64,000 bases of DNA. It comes from Bathymodiolus brooksi (taxonomy: Eukaryota; Mollusca; Bivalvia; Mytilida; Modiolidae). This document shows positions 1 to 11,717 of the stretch, in pieces. Made by a program: the position numbers and the translations under genes. The notes beneath the pieces were generated by a model. The model was not told where the DNA came from, made no database searches, and saw only the letters and a list, made by a program, of their open reading frames with translations. The first letter of the stretch is position 1. Every line of letters starts with the position of its first letter. The stretch spans positions 36,317,804 through 36,381,803 of the forward strand of contig OY804579.1 of assembly GCA_963680875.1 (NCBI GenBank). Reading direction: 5' to 3'.

Positions 1-230
1 TTTGTAAGTACAATGATAAACAGACAAATGCAAACGCTACAACGAACGTTATGTATGGTCAACAAAAAATATAAAACACAAAAGTATAATGACCATTTGA
101 TGTCGTGGAGATTCATTGTATTGTATAAGAGAAATAAATATAAACAAACTATTTATAGATTTATTTGTTAGAATGAAAAGTACTAATCAACTACTGTGGA
201 GGACCAGCTATATAATTATCGTAAGGTACC

Positions 231-470
231 AGTTACATTTTTTTTGTATATTAATTGTCCGATAAAGCAATAAAAACGAGAGAGCAAAAATACCACAAAT
301 ACATGACTGTTCGCTTTCCTGGCTTGTCACAGGCACTTCAATAAATAGTTGAATGCTTGGAACTAGTTTGATGGACAAAACGTCTCATCTTAGTGAAATG
401 ATGCGGTCATGCAAGTGGTTTTCCCGTGTGCGTAAATGCCAACACGCACATATAACATGACAAACATCAT
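231..470 (-). repeat. Dispersed repeat B copy (TTATTGAAGTGCCTG family)
   Basis: Read on the minus strand, this stretch carries TTATTGAAGTGCCTG, then a run close to CAAGCCAGGAAAG, then CATGTATTTG. The same order recurs at 11165-11400, 51060-51210, 52036-52650 and 60425-60600. No open frame is shared among the copies, so I treat it as an interspersed repeat, not a gene. I recall similar sequence from mussel transcripts and genomes. Bases 1-230 show nothing I recognise. Confidence 0.55.
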
Positions 471-573
471 TGTTAAAAAAATAACGCTATAATCTTGAAC
501 ATTATACATAATATGTTTGTAATCTTTTCATATGCGTGATATTACTTCTATTGAAGAGAGACAATGGCTTCAA

Positions 574-720
574 TCATTCTTTGATGGTGTTTAACGCCAC
601 TTTCAGCAATATTTCAGTTATATGCTGTTGTGGTGGTCAGTTTTATTGGTGGAGGAAACCGGAGAAAACCAACGACCTGTCGCAAGTCAATGACAAACTT
701 TATCACATATTATTATGCTT
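574..720 (-). repeat. SINE copy (repeat A), 3-prime two thirds
   Basis: On the minus strand this ends with the tail motif GTGGCGTTAAAC, preceded by GCTGAAA-type sequence and the CCTCCACCAATAAAACTG block shared with 2279-2525, 16462-16640 and 38955-39202. The tRNA-like head is missing. The 63-codon open frame across it is a by-product of the repeat. The flank 721-1135 shows nothing recognisable. Confidence 0.6.
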
Positions 721-1139
721 TCTGTAAATTTCTTCTGAAATAAAAGGTCATACGATATTTTGGCATATATCACAAAGAATTATATAGCGTTGATATACTA
801 TGGGAAAATAGTACATCTACTATGCCAGTTTCACGCGGAGAAGATTGGGTTTTCAGCTGTCTACCAAGCTATATATAGCTAGTCCACATGCAAGGGGGCG
901 GATCCAATCTGTCAATCTATCATAGTCGTCTAAACGTTTTTTAATACTTGTTATTGTTGTTAATTAAATTTCAGACTTCAAAAATCTTTATATTTTTAAA
1001 GCGTTAAATGAAACAAAGAATATTTTCACACTTTCAAAACTATCTGATCCAATATATTAGTCACCAATATCAGGACCTCCTTTATTGTAATAGTTCTCAA
1101 TATATTTTGTCTACATATAACAGTCAGCATAATAATAAT

Positions 1140-1311
1140 AATAATGTTGTGTTAGCAATGACTATGCCATATAGTGGTCAGGGTTCAAGACATAGTGCAC
1201 TCCCCTTCGGGTCGTGCACTATGTCTTGAACCCTGACTCCCCTTCGCGTCGTGCACTGTCTTGAACCCTGACCACTATATTGGCATAGTCATTGCTAACA
1301 CAACATTATTT
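1140..1311. repeat. Snap-back palindrome (MITE-like)
   Basis: Two arms of about 60 bases are reverse complements. The left runs from AATAATGTTGTGTTAGCAAT to GACATAGTGCAC, and the right from GTGCAC through CACTATATTGGCATAG to ACAACATTATT. Between them lie two short near-repeats, TCCCCTTCGGGTC and TCCCCTTCGCGTC, that bracket an extra copy of the inner arm sequence. No ORF is shared and no clear target duplication was found. The unit would fold into one long hairpin as single-stranded DNA or RNA. Confidence 0.7.
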
Positions 1312-1430
1312 TATAAATGTTGTACACCTCGCCCTAATCGAGATTCAAACTCACAACATCAGTGGTGATAAGCACTAATTGCATAGGTAGTTGTAAACCC
1401 AACTACCATACGATCACATAATTCAAATAT
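1309..1430 (-). repeat. SINE head fragment (repeat A)
   Basis: This fragment matches the head half of the SINE at 2279-2525, including TACACCTCGCCCT and the blocks ending TAGTTG and ACTACCATACGATCACA. The GTGGCGTTAAAC tail is absent. It abuts the palindrome at 1140-1311, so the palindrome may have inserted into or beside it. Confidence 0.5.
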
Positions 1431-2278
1431 TAGATAATACACAAGGCATAATAGTGAAACAATAGTCAACTCTGAACCAAAATCCAAATGCCATTATACC
1501 ATCTTTGATCATCTGTATACAGTAAGTGACAGAATACCATATGTGAGATGGCAGTAATTTTCATAATGATACTTTTTCACGTTTGGTGCAATAATAATTT
1601 ACAAAGGAAACTAATTGTCCTTCAATCCTTTACATATATGTGACAAAACCCAGGGGATTTGTAACGCTTAAAATAAATCTAAATAGAAACAATTATAACA
1701 ACAATTACACTGTCTTTGTGAAAAATGTGAAAAAGAATGTGAGTGTAGATATACAGAAGGAAACCAAATTCATACAAGATTTGCTCGAATCGCCAAATAG
1801 GATGTTATTACAATATTTGCCCGCCTCACAGGTTTTTACATATTTTCTGTATAACTCGGACACATATAAAAGGGTAAGTTGGTAAAAACATGACATCTCA
1901 TTGATGAAGTTTTTATGTCTGTACCAATAAAAAATAATAATTTAAATTTAGATGAATATTATTACCTGTCGAAGGACGGAGAAGCTAGTGTTCCAGATGG
2001 ACACCTTGATGGTGTATTTGATCAAATAAAGATTACAAATGAAAAACTTTATACAAACATTAAACACACATATATATAGAACACGATACATTTTTACAAA
2101 CAAAAGTTACAACAGTTAATGTAGCTACTGCACAGGTCCATGCGTTTAAGGAGTAACTTCTCTTCATGTCGACGACGGTATAAAGTTCAGAACATCTCGG
2201 GAACATACATCGGAACTATGGAATGTGCGTTGTAGTATACACTAACAACAAGAAAGAAGACAACTTCGAAAGTTTGTT
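1431..2278. other. AT-rich spacer, nothing recognised
   Basis: There is no conserved reading frame, no repeat shared with the rest of the window and no RNA motif that I can support. The 81-codon frame at 1640-1885 is low-complexity, rich in asparagine and lysine, and has no known motif. Confidence 0.5.
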
Positions 2279-2525
2279 TGTTTGTTTGATGGTGTATAAC
2301 GCCACTTTCAACAATATTTCAGCTATATCGAGGCGGTCAGTTTTATTGGTGGAGGTAACCGAAGGATCCGGAGAAAACCACTGACCTGTCCCAAGTCACT
2401 GACAAACTTTATCACATAATGTAGGACACCTCGCCCTGATTGAGATTTGAACTCACAACATCAGTGGTGATATACACTGATTGCATAGGTAGTTCTAAAT
2501 CCAACTACCATACGATCACAGCCAC
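2279..2525 (-). repeat. SINE copy (repeat A), nearly full length
   Basis: On the minus strand a tRNA-like head, with GTGAGTTCAAATCTCAAT in B-box position, is followed by the GGCGAGGTG block, a middle segment with GACAGGTCAGTGG, and the tail with GTGGCGTTATAC. It shares its order with the copies at 16462 and 38955. I take it for a Pol III-type SINE of the mollusc V-SINE kind (RUDI-like). The family name is from memory. Confidence 0.6.
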
Positions 2526-3048
2526 AACGGCCCCTACAACTCCGAACGGAAGTACAAAATATCAATTCGGTGATTTACCATGTAAGTAAAATCAATACTA
2601 TAAATCATGCGGATCTACCTGTATGGATTAATCAGGTGCACCGGTCTACTAGATCACTTTAAATAGGCCACTAATTTAAAGGCCATGCAAATAGTATATT
2701 ACGTTTTTGTACCAAACAATAATCAAATCACAAATTGCTCAACAAAGAGAAAATATGTATACACGTATCGTCTGAAAATACATATAATTATAATATACAT
2801 ATACGGAATCGCTGTAAATGGCAAAATATGTACACAGATATGTACATATTTGTCTGTTCTCGAAATGGATATAGCTAAAGTACTGCTCACTGGATGTAAA
2901 ACAACAATAATACAATCGATCATTAAAACAGAAAATAATCCCCGTTGAAAAGATTCAAAACAAGTGCACACTATTACTTCTGTAGTAACATCTTGCTGAT
3001 GTAGATACAACTAAAACCAACCACTTCACAAAGCTTAGCTTGGACTAA

Positions 3049-3245
3049 AAGGATTGATTGATTGATTTTTGGTGTTTAACGCCACTTTCAGCAATATTTC
3101 AGTTATATCATGGCAACCAGTTTTAGTGGTGGAAGAAGCCGGAGAGAACCACCGACCATGGGCAAGCAACTGCTAAGCTTTATCAATTGCGGCTGCGAGT
3201 CGAGTGCACATTTTTTGTAATTTACAAAGCCGGGCGCTGGACTAA
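3049..3245 (-). repeat. SINE copy (repeat A, second head type)
   Basis: It starts at the (ATCA)n tail at 3051-3066 and reads on the minus strand GTGGCGTTAAACACC, CCACCACTAAAACTGG, CCATGGTCGGTGG and GCACTCGACTCGCAGCCGC. This is the same subfamily as 11718-11968 and 57543-57800. The head is truncated near CCCGGC. The 62-codon frame 3187-3375 partly overlaps it and is not a gene. Confidence 0.6.
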
Positions 3246-3451
3246 AAGAACGATGTCGCACATTATATTATGCAATTTATTGGACGCCAGTTTTAATTGT
3301 GATGGTATGCTGCAAATTGATAGGAAGAAAAAGTTGCTAAATGTACCCTTCTTGCCAGTCGGTGGATGGATTTAAATTTATTTAAAAAAAGTTTGTTATC
3401 AGTTCCTATGGCATTATGTACAACATTGTCTGATAAATTTGTCATTGATTT

Positions 3452-3556
3452 GTGACAGGTCGGCGTTTTCCCCTAGGTATTATATTTTCCTCTATCAATA
3501 AAACGTTTCACCAAGATATAACTGAAATGTGTGGACGTGGTGTTTAACGCTTGAAA
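3452..3556 (+). repeat. Degenerate SINE fragment (repeat A)
   Basis: The words GGTCGGCGTTTTCCCC, CTCTATCAATAAAACG, GATATAACTGAAAT and GGTGTTTAACGC occur in the SINE order but with several gaps. It is an old, degraded copy. Confidence 0.4.
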
Positions 3557-3627
3557 CCCTGTCCCTATATCTTATAATAATTTCATTTGTATGTATTACG
3601 CTATGTAAAACCAGGGAACATATAACT

Positions 3628-5222
3628 CAGCAAAAAATGTTAAGGACCATATTTTTTCAGAAGTATAAAAAAGTTATAGTTTGTATTTGAAAGTTGTTTT
3701 GTTGCTAATCTGGTCCTCCATACATCAATAATCAATATTATCGAGTACACCATTTTTGTGTTTACATTGCGTACGTGACACTGAGTCTGCACTGCATTGA
3801 TATTTATTTTCTGCTGTTTCCAAAGTGGTCTATAGACAGTGAATTTTTCCAAACAGCTGTAGAAAAATGATTTCTTGGTAAATATGTGTAAATTTATCAC
3901 TTTTGAACATTTAAACATTTAAAGATGCCGATGAGAAGGCATTTGACAGCAGAGGAAGCCTCGAGAGCCATAGGTTTTCTGCAAACTGGTCTTTGGCAAC
4001 GCCAAGTGGGTGTACAGTTTAACGTTAGCCATACAGTAATCAGACGGTTATGGACACGTTACCAATAGACTAATAGTGTACAACGGAGAGCTAAAAGTGG
4101 CCGACCTAAAAGTACGACAGCTCATCAAGACCCGTCAAATAGCCTTGCTAGCGAAGCGAAATCGGATGTCATCAGCCGTTACGTTGAATAGAGAGTTCCG
4201 TGCAGCATCAGTAGTTCGGATTTCTACACAGACGGTTAGAAACCGACTTCATGCATCTTGTTTGCATGCTAGAAAACCAGTTGTACGACCTCCATTAACT
4301 GCACGCCACCGTAATTGCCGTCTTCAATTTGCCAGGCGTCATTCCAACTGGGGTGTACGTCGTATTCGACCTGTACTTTTCACAGATGAATCTAGGTTCT
4401 GTTTAGATTTTCATGATGGTCGAAGACGAGTTTGGAGGCAGAAGAATGAACGATTTAAGAACTGTTGTGTGGCTGAACATGATCGATTCGGTGGGGGCTC
4501 CGTTATGGTTTGGGGTGACATTAGCTATGATGGTTCTACAGACCTCTATGGCATCAGAAACGGATCGTTGACCTGTATTAGATATCGTGATGAAATCCTT
4601 GCTCCTATTGTTAGACTTTACGCTGGTGCAATTGGTGATGATTTCATACTGATGGATGACAATGCTAGACCTCATCGCGCTAGAATCAGCAATGAGTATC
4701 TCCAGCGGGAAACAATCGAGGGCATGGACTGGCCAGCAAAGTCTCCGGACCTAAATCCGATAGAACATGCTTGGGACATCTTGCAACATCGGATTTCAAA
4801 TCGACAAAACCAGCCAAACTCCCTACAAGATCTAGCAGATGCACTCGTTGATGAATGGTCAAGGATTTCTCAGGTTGAATTTCAAACACTAATTCGCATC
4901 TTCCAAAATCGTTGTAGAAAGGTTATTCGTGCGCGAGGTGGACATACTCGATATTAATACTTAAACTGTTGACATTTTGTGACATTTCAATTGCTTCGTA
5001 ACTTTTTTGATAATCATGGAATCTTTTAAAAATTCGAAAATTTAGTGCTATCGTTTTTGACCGTCGCTGTGTTCCATATGCAATAGTAGAATCGTTTGAA
5101 ATGAATTTTTTATTTACCATAGTGTTCAAAAATTTCAAAATATTTACCTATGTTATTTATATTATTTATTGTTATTTATTAAATTCATTTGTTCAAAATG
5201 GTCCTTAACTATTTTTGTTGAG
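3628..5222 (+). mobile_element. Tc1/mariner-type DNA transposon, decayed
   Basis: The ends are imperfect inverted repeats of about 24 bases, with CTCAGCAAAAAATGTTAAGG on the left and the complement of CCTTAACTATTTTTGTTGAG on the right. TA lies next to the right end. The 1.6-kb length and one DD34E transposase frame on the plus strand fit Tc1/mariner. The transposase contains a stop and a frameshift, so this copy cannot be autonomous. Confidence 0.85.
3925..4957 (+). pseudogene. Tc1-like DD34E transposase, broken
   Basis: Starting at ATG 3925, the frame gives an N-terminal helix-turn-helix of Tc1 type (HLTAEEASRAIGFLQTG, then VSHTVIRRLW) until TAG at 4066-4068. A single-base frame change near 4130 then leads into a long open frame running to 4957. 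That frame has the first catalytic Asp in LFTDESRF, the second in LMDDNARPH, and the Glu in SPDLNPIEHAWD. Exactly 34 residues separate the second Asp from the Glu, which defines the Tc1 DD34E class. The C-terminus includes the usual LADAL..EW segment. The catalytic triad is intact, but the stop and frameshift in the DNA-binding half make it a pseudogene, about 343 codons overall. Confidence 0.88.
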
Positions 5223-5863
5223 TATATTTAGTTGACATAACATGAACTATATACATGTTAACAGATAAATCTATATTTTACAGTTAATCTACGACAATAT
5301 ATGACAGAAATAGCTTCTTTATAAAATCACACAATCTGCAAGTTTTAAATTATTTTTCTTTCTTTCAAATGTCAAACAATGAAATTCAGGATTATCGTCA
5401 TAAAATGGAAGCAAATCCGTTTCATATCAGAAATAACTAGTTTCTTTCATTCTTGACCTTTTTTTTCTTCATTTCTTTCGGTAATAGCATTGCAGACTGA
5501 AAATAGTAACAAGTTACAAAACTATAACTATGTAATATAGCATGTGCTATATTTCACGGACAAGAGTCTAATTTAGGACTTTTATTTAAATTATTTAAGA
5601 TTTTGTTCAGACCTACATTAAACAATCTTACTTGAGACCATTTATTTCTCAATTTGTATTCATGCAATAAAACAGAACTATAGAGAAAAGTTCCTGCTAA
5701 TGCGGTTTGATGACTCGAGACATATAGTCTTAAGTGTCAGTATGTCTGAAGTCAGTGCAGAACGATTTATTTGAGTTATTTGTACATTAAATATGTTGAA
5801 GTTGATGACGTGTACCGAGTTTGATACCTTATTCAATGTTTTGTTAGTTTCGAAATTGATTAT
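5223..5863. other. Spacer, nothing recognised
   Basis: AT-rich sequence without a convincing ORF or a repeat shared elsewhere in the window. Confidence 0.5.
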
Positions 5864-5925
5864 GACGACACGATATAGCTGAAATACTGCTATAGGTGGC
5901 GTTATGCATCAATAAATCAACCAAT
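5864..5925 (+). repeat. SINE tail fragment (repeat A)
   Basis: GATATAGCTGAAATACTGCT followed by GGTGGCGTTATGCATCAAT and a short ATCA-type tail matches only the 3-prime end of the SINE. This is a typical 5-prime-truncated copy. Confidence 0.5.
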
Positions 5926-6234
5926 CAATTCTTGATTATGACGTAAACGAATGATTTTACAAAATAAACCACGAGAAAACATTAGTGAAATGACAGCCAT
6001 TCAACATAAGATACAGTGGTATTAGAAGTAGACTGACTCTATCCTAATGACTGCTGTTTTAAAAATCTTTATAATAAGTTCATTAATTCACGATTGCGGT
6101 CATAATACCTTTGGAAGGATGCAATGTATCCAAGATTCTGATAAATACAGATTAAACGTCCTTACATGCCAATTAATGTTTCTATTGATAGTACATCCTG
6201 ATATTGGGAGAGTAGCTTACTTAGATAACAAATA

Positions 6235-6990
6235 ATGCTCCCATATGTAGGAAATCATAATCACTAGAGATTAGCGTGTAATTATTGTTCCAATTCCTAG
6301 GAAATCCTCATAACTAGCAAGTAGAGAGCATATATGACTACTAATATTCTCTCATATCTAGGAAATTCCGTTAACTACAAAGTAGCCTGCTTACAAGATA
6401 ACTAATGTTCCCACTTCGAGAAAATCCTGATAACTTGAAGGTAGCATCCTTACATGACAACTGATGAACCCACATTGAGCGAATCCTGATAACTACGCGA
6501 TAGCATACCTACACGACAACTGATATTCCCATATCTAGGAAATCCTGATAAGTGGAAAGTAGGATACATACAATCATGCCAACTACTGTTCCCACATGGA
6601 AGGAACCCTGATAAATAGAAACATACCTACATGATAGCTATTGATCGATTATCTAGGAACCACAATAGCTAACAAGATCGCGTGCTGCAAGAGATATGAT
6701 GTTCCCATAACGAAGGAATCCTGATAACTAATGATATAGCTTGCCTTGAAAGTCCCGATAAATAGACAATATAATGCTTTTCATGAAAACTATGTTCACA
6801 TATATTTAGGAAATCCTGATAACAAGACAGTAGTTTCCTTACATGAAGAATAATGTTACCATGTTTAGGAAATAATGATTTCTGGAGGTTATCGAGATGA
6901 CATGATAACTAATGTTGCCATATAATGCAAATCCTGATAAATGGAGAGTAGCTTGCTTACATGACAATTAATGATTTATATTGTATTGTC
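6235..6990. repeat. Degenerate tandem array, about 60-bp unit
   Basis: About a dozen units share the core AGGAAATCCTGATAACTA, then AGTAGC, a CTTACATGACAACTAATG-like block and TTCCCATAT. Units differ by many substitutions and by length (roughly 55-65 bases), so the array is old. No frame survives across it. Confidence 0.75.
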
Positions 6991-7740
6991 GGTTCCTCTT
7001 CGATGTACTACTTCTGATTACTCCTTTGGTATCTTCAGACTTTTCGTAGGCACAGACAATTCTGATGACTAGAAGGAAGCGTGGTTGAATATATCCTGGG
7101 TTTCCATAGTCGTATGTCGTGGTTATTTGTGTGTTCAGTGCTTTGAAGTGAGAGATGGTTGTTCTTTTTGTTGATATTGGTGGAATTGTTGACCATCACT
7201 GTTTAAACTTTCTTTCATAATATCAACAATGTTTCCTATCGAGGAAGAACACCTGTTAACTTGAGAAGTCATTAATTAAAGACATGCATAAGAGTCGTTT
7301 AGTCATTTAATTTAGGCTAACAAATAACATTATAGCAGTGATATGTGAAATTCGATGGATATTTTACTTTTTATCCATATTTCTGCACACCACTCATTAA
7401 AATTGAATGTAATTTTGAACTTGCCTCGTAAACATTAACATAAAAAAGTGATAATAGAACGTGCCGATCGTCCTGAAATCGAAGAAACAAAATTATGCAT
7501 AACGAAAATGCATGGACATTTAGCATACAAAACAAGAATAAAACATATTGAAGGTATACGACTATATGACAGTTACCATGGTGATGATTACAATTTGCAT
7601 ACAATAATAAATATGTAAATTATGTCTTGATAGCGATGAAACCTTTACCAATACAACACTTTGTTAATATGACAAAATGGTATGACATGCTGTCATTGAA
7701 TGTCGTTTGAATCAATGAACGTTAGACGAAAACGAAGGGG
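6991..7740. other. Spacer, nothing recognised
   Basis: There is no conserved frame. A 77-codon minus-strand frame (7371-7604) is compositionally AT-driven and has no motif I recognise. Confidence 0.45.
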
Positions 7741-8140
7741 CAATCATGAATGGACCATCCACAGGCACAGACCTCATTGGGCACAAGACAAAGAACCATG
7801 AAAAAAAAATCACAACACAGAAAACCTAAAAGAGGACGACACGGACCCACCCAAACACTGGGGTAAACTTAGGTGAGTGACCAATTCATGTTTCCTATAA
7901 GACATCGACAGTGTCAAGTCTGGTAAAAGTATTGTGGGTGAGGGGGGAAAGAACACAAAAATCGATGCAAAAGGGATGCAATCCATTACCTTTTGAGAAA
8001 TGGATATTTCGTAACGGTCAACCAGTTCGTGATGACGAAGATCAATTCATTATGGAAAGGATATATGGGGCGAGATTTACATTTAGATGTAATGGTTTGT
8101 GTACATGTTACCGTGCTTTTGCTTGGCAACTACTTGTATA
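7741..8140 (+). repeat. Dispersed repeat D copy (long form)
   Basis: The words CACAACACAGAAAACCTAAA, GACCCACCCAAACACTGGGG and GAAATGGATATTTCGTAACG follow the order I recall for a common mussel interspersed repeat. Related but shorter copies lie at 14850-15075, 24930-25030 and 59590-59790. The 76-codon frame at 7911-8141 falls inside the repeat and should not be called a gene. Confidence 0.5.
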
Positions 8141-8760
8141 GAAGATAAGTATATATTGCTAAAAACATAAAATATATTCCTCTATATACGATTGTAAAAT
8201 TGTTTATTGTTGGGCTATATAAATCACAATTGTCTTGATCTGAGATCATAAATATCTGCCAATCATAATACCGTTTTATTCTATTTTTATTAATATTTAG
8301 AAATGATTGAACGGACATTGTCATCCAGAACAAATAATTACATTATGTTCTTTGGTGAACCGAGAGACCAATTCATTTGTTTAGAATCAAATGAAAGAAA
8401 ATAAGATTGAAACGATCATGGTTAGAGTTAAGTAATATTATCTTGTGTACTAGACCATCTATGGGTAAAGTCTTTCTGATCCTTCAAAAATCAATCTGAA
8501 TGCAGAGCTCTCATCTGTATCTATTAAATGGAAGTAACTATTGACACGTCCAATTTGTTTAAAAGCATTGGGTGAAATCATACAAAATACTTCCGAGAGG
8601 TCACAGATGATACATCCATGTTTTCCCAAGCTTGGAGTTGTTCTGTTATGTTGCTGTCTCTGCAAAGCAGTAGATATAATAAATAATATAATAAACAAGT
8701 ACTATTTTCTATATAAATATTTTTAAACCACTTTTTGTAAATAGATAAAAATAGTATTTT
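8141..8760. other. Spacer, nothing recognised
   Basis: AT-rich, with two overlapping short frames on opposite strands near 8459-8726 that lack motifs. No shared repeat was seen until the flank of the 30-bp array. Confidence 0.45.
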
Positions 8761-8802
8761 TTATGATATACATAAGAAAAGATTGAGGATGCCAATGAGT
8801 AA

Positions 8803-9584
8803 TCAAAATCAGTAGGACTGACAATACAATGTCCAAAATCAGTAGGACTGACAATACAATGTCCAAAATCAGTAGGACTCGCAATACAATGTCCAAAATC
8901 AGTAGGACTGACAATACAATGTCCAAAATCAGTAGGACTGACAATACAATGTCCAAAATCAGTAGGACTGACAATACAATGTCCAGAGTCAGTAGGACTG
9001 ACACTACAATGTCCAAAATCAGTAGGACTGACAATACAATGTCCAAAATCAGTAGGACTGACAATACAATGTCCAAAATCAGTAGGACTGACAATACAAT
9101 GTTCAAAATCAGTAGGACTGACAATACAATGTCCAAAATCAGTAGGACTGACACTACAATGTCCAAAATCAGTAGGACTGACACTATAATGTCCAAAATC
9201 AGTAGGACTGACACTACAATGTCCAAAGTCAGTAGGACTGACACTACAATGTCCAAAATCAGTAGGACTGACACTACAATGTCCAAAATCAGTAAGACTG
9301 ACACTACAATGTCCAAAATCAGTAGGACTGACACTACAATGTCCAAAATCAGTAGGACTGACACTACAATGTCCAAAGTCAGTAGGACTGACACTACAAT
9401 GTCCAAAATCAGTAGGACTGACAATACAATGTCCAAAATCAGTAGGACTGACAATACAATGTCCAAAATCAGTAGGACTGACAATACAATGTCCAAAATC
9501 AGTAGGACTGACAATACAATGTCCAAAATCAGTAGGACTGACACTACAATGTCCAAAATCAGTAGGACTGACAATACAATGTTC
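8803..9584. repeat. 30-bp minisatellite, about 26 units
   Basis: The unit reads AATCAGTAGGACTGACAATA plus CAATGTCCAA. Units differ mainly at one site (GACAATAC or GACACTAC) and rarely elsewhere. Because 30 is a multiple of three and the unit lacks stops in several frames, open frames of about 300 codons appear on both strands (10-residue repeats). These are artefacts of the unit. The word GACAATACAATG and the flanks (AAGATTGAGGATGCCAATG before; CACGAATCCCACAAAAACAC after) are those of dispersed repeat D. The array is therefore an expansion of one segment inside a repeat D copy spanning about 8760-9720. Confidence 0.9.
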
Positions 9585-9720
9585 AACATGAAAAAGGACA
9601 AACAAAGATCTACAAAACACAACGCAAAAAAGTTAAATTTGAGTAACACGAATCCCACAAAAACACTCGGAAAAACCCAGGTGATCCGGAACAACCTATA
9701 CATTGAATTATATGTCTTAT
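9585..9720 (+). repeat. Repeat D, distal flank of the 30-bp array
   Basis: The order AAAAGGACAAACAAAG, CTACAAAACACAACGC, CACGAATCCCACAAAAACAC, AGGTGATCCGGAACA parallels 14940-15060 (ACACTACACAGAAAAC, CACGAACCCGACGATAAACC, AGGTGCTCCGGAAG). It shows which repeat the minisatellite grew in. Confidence 0.55.
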
Positions 9721-11160
9721 CATAAGGTCAAGCTTGATATATTACGTTCACCATGTGCTGAAGTACGCTACTGTGAATGCAATATCTATGAGGAACTGCA
9801 TTTAATATATTATTATTTGTTATTTACATGTAAAGTAAGTGTATCTCGTTACAGCAATAGTACTTGCTTAAATGGTACTGTGCTGATTTGGTAAAACAGG
9901 TCACCGAAGACAATATGGCTGGTTTATGTTAAATGTCGAGCGAAAAATGGTTCGGCTATATTCAAGACGAGAAGGAGAAGAAATTTATTCAACAAAGCAA
10001 TTACATCAGGAAGTAGGTAGATTATGTGACAATTCGATTATATAGTGACGGAAGTTTAGCCTGTCAGATGTAAAACCTGATTTATTGCGCTATGTCATTG
10101 ACCCAACGGTAACATTTATGAACGAACTAATTAATGTGTAATGTGTGGATTTATATCTGTCCAAAGTAAAGTTAATGAGCATTGTTTTGTTTTTTTGCGA
10201 TATCAGTTTCTGCTACTCACGTCACTAAACTTATCGCACCTTTTTCTCATTGGTTCATATATTGTCACTGTACCACATATGATTTGAAGGTCAAAGTGAA
10301 TAAAAAGTTAGCTGACATGACCCCACACATGAAGTTGTTAGATATAAGCTTGTCCCCTCCGAAAACCTTTTAATTGTAATGAGATTGTAAAGTTCATAAC
10401 CGTCGTCTTAAATTGAATCGATTAATTTATATGCGCAGCATATTAAAAAAGCTGCTGTCTTTAATGCCTTCATTGATCCGCATTTGTTGTGCTCAATTTA
10501 AGACATATGGTACAGGTTGAACAGGCAATGTCAATCCATGGAAAGCACGTGTTTGTGTATTTTTTCGGAGACTGTGCTCATTCCGTGGTTTGGTTCTGTT
10601 TATTTGTTCTGTTATGTTATCTACACGTGTTTTTTATTTTATTTATTATTGATACATTTTAGATGTAATATATTCTCAAAATTTTTAAAAAAATCAACAT
10701 TATTTTACGCAGTTTTTGCTTGTTTTTTTTTTACTTTTAAGCATCGAACATGCAACAACTTCTGTTAAATTTGGTGAAAATATTGATTTTTACATAAAAT
10801 TGTTTTAATTGCATTTTTCAGACTGACAAGATCCAACAACATACGTTTTCTATGTAAAAGTGTCACATTTCAGGATAATTAAGCTTAATGGTACGATACG
10901 TTAATGTATTATGTGGTTTTAAGCTACAAATAAGATTAAAGACACAATTTTAGAATAAAATAATGCCATTAAAAGGAAAGTTAAAATCAATCAAAACGAT
11001 AATACGGATATTTTAAAGATTTTTTTTTCTATTCCGATACCGTGCATGATCATTCATTTGACGCAAAACGTTGAAATGTATTCTTCCCAAATTCACAAAG
11101 AAAACCAAACATCGATAAACGAAGAACTGTGCTTAAATTTACAGTTTCAAGTCATTAGCT
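9721..11160. other. Spacer, nothing recognised
   Basis: About 1.4 kb of AT-rich DNA with only short frames. The 83-codon frame at 10517-10768 is rich in Phe/Leu/Cys because of poly-T and shows no family motif. Confidence 0.45.
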
Positions 11161-11164
11161 ATAT

Positions 11165-11400
11165 TCCATGACTGCATCATGTTTCTAAAAGGAGAGGTGT
11201 GGGTACATAAACTTAGCTTAACTCCGCCACTTTTTATTGAAGTGTCTGTACCAAGCCAAGAAATTGAGCGGTCATGTATATGCGTAATAGGGTATCAATT
11301 TTTGCTCTCTTTGTCCGATTTTGCGATTGGTTTTTTGCATTGTTCCGACAGTGTGATATTTTGTTGTTTTTTGTATTCTATCATATTTTGAATAAACACA
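11165..11400 (+). repeat. Dispersed repeat B copy
   Basis: TTTTTATTGAAGTGTCTGTA, CCAAGCCAAGAAATTGAG, GGTCATGTATATGCGTAAT, then GGTATCAATTTTTGCTCTC and a GTTCCGACAGTGTGATATTT block. The 11179-11391 and 11274-11462 frames are products of this repeat. Confidence 0.55.
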
Positions 11401-11717
11401 TTTCCACTTACATTTTTCTTTTCATAATATTATATTTTGTTTGTATTTATGTTAATGTATAACTATATAATATCAATATTCACTACCGACAATCATTGTC
11501 TATATTGGTCATTCAATATCTTAGATTTTTCAAAAAGATATCTAACTGCATGCATTACACATTAGAGCCCAATGATCTATAACACAACGTCAACAATAAA
11601 GGGGTAACGCTGTACTAATTCTTACATTTATGTAGAACGCAAACACGTGGCCTGATGTAAAGATATGGACAATTGCCACTTATTGTCTATGCAATATATT
11701 TTATTCTTAAATAAATG

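Noticed and set aside
7911..8141. 76-codon gene
   Set aside because: Lies wholly within a copy of dispersed repeat D.
8709..9725. Three long overlapping frames (298-326 codons) with 10-residue repeats
   Set aside because: They exist on both strands and only because the 30-bp unit lacks stops; there is no composition or motif of a real protein, and the DNA is a minisatellite.
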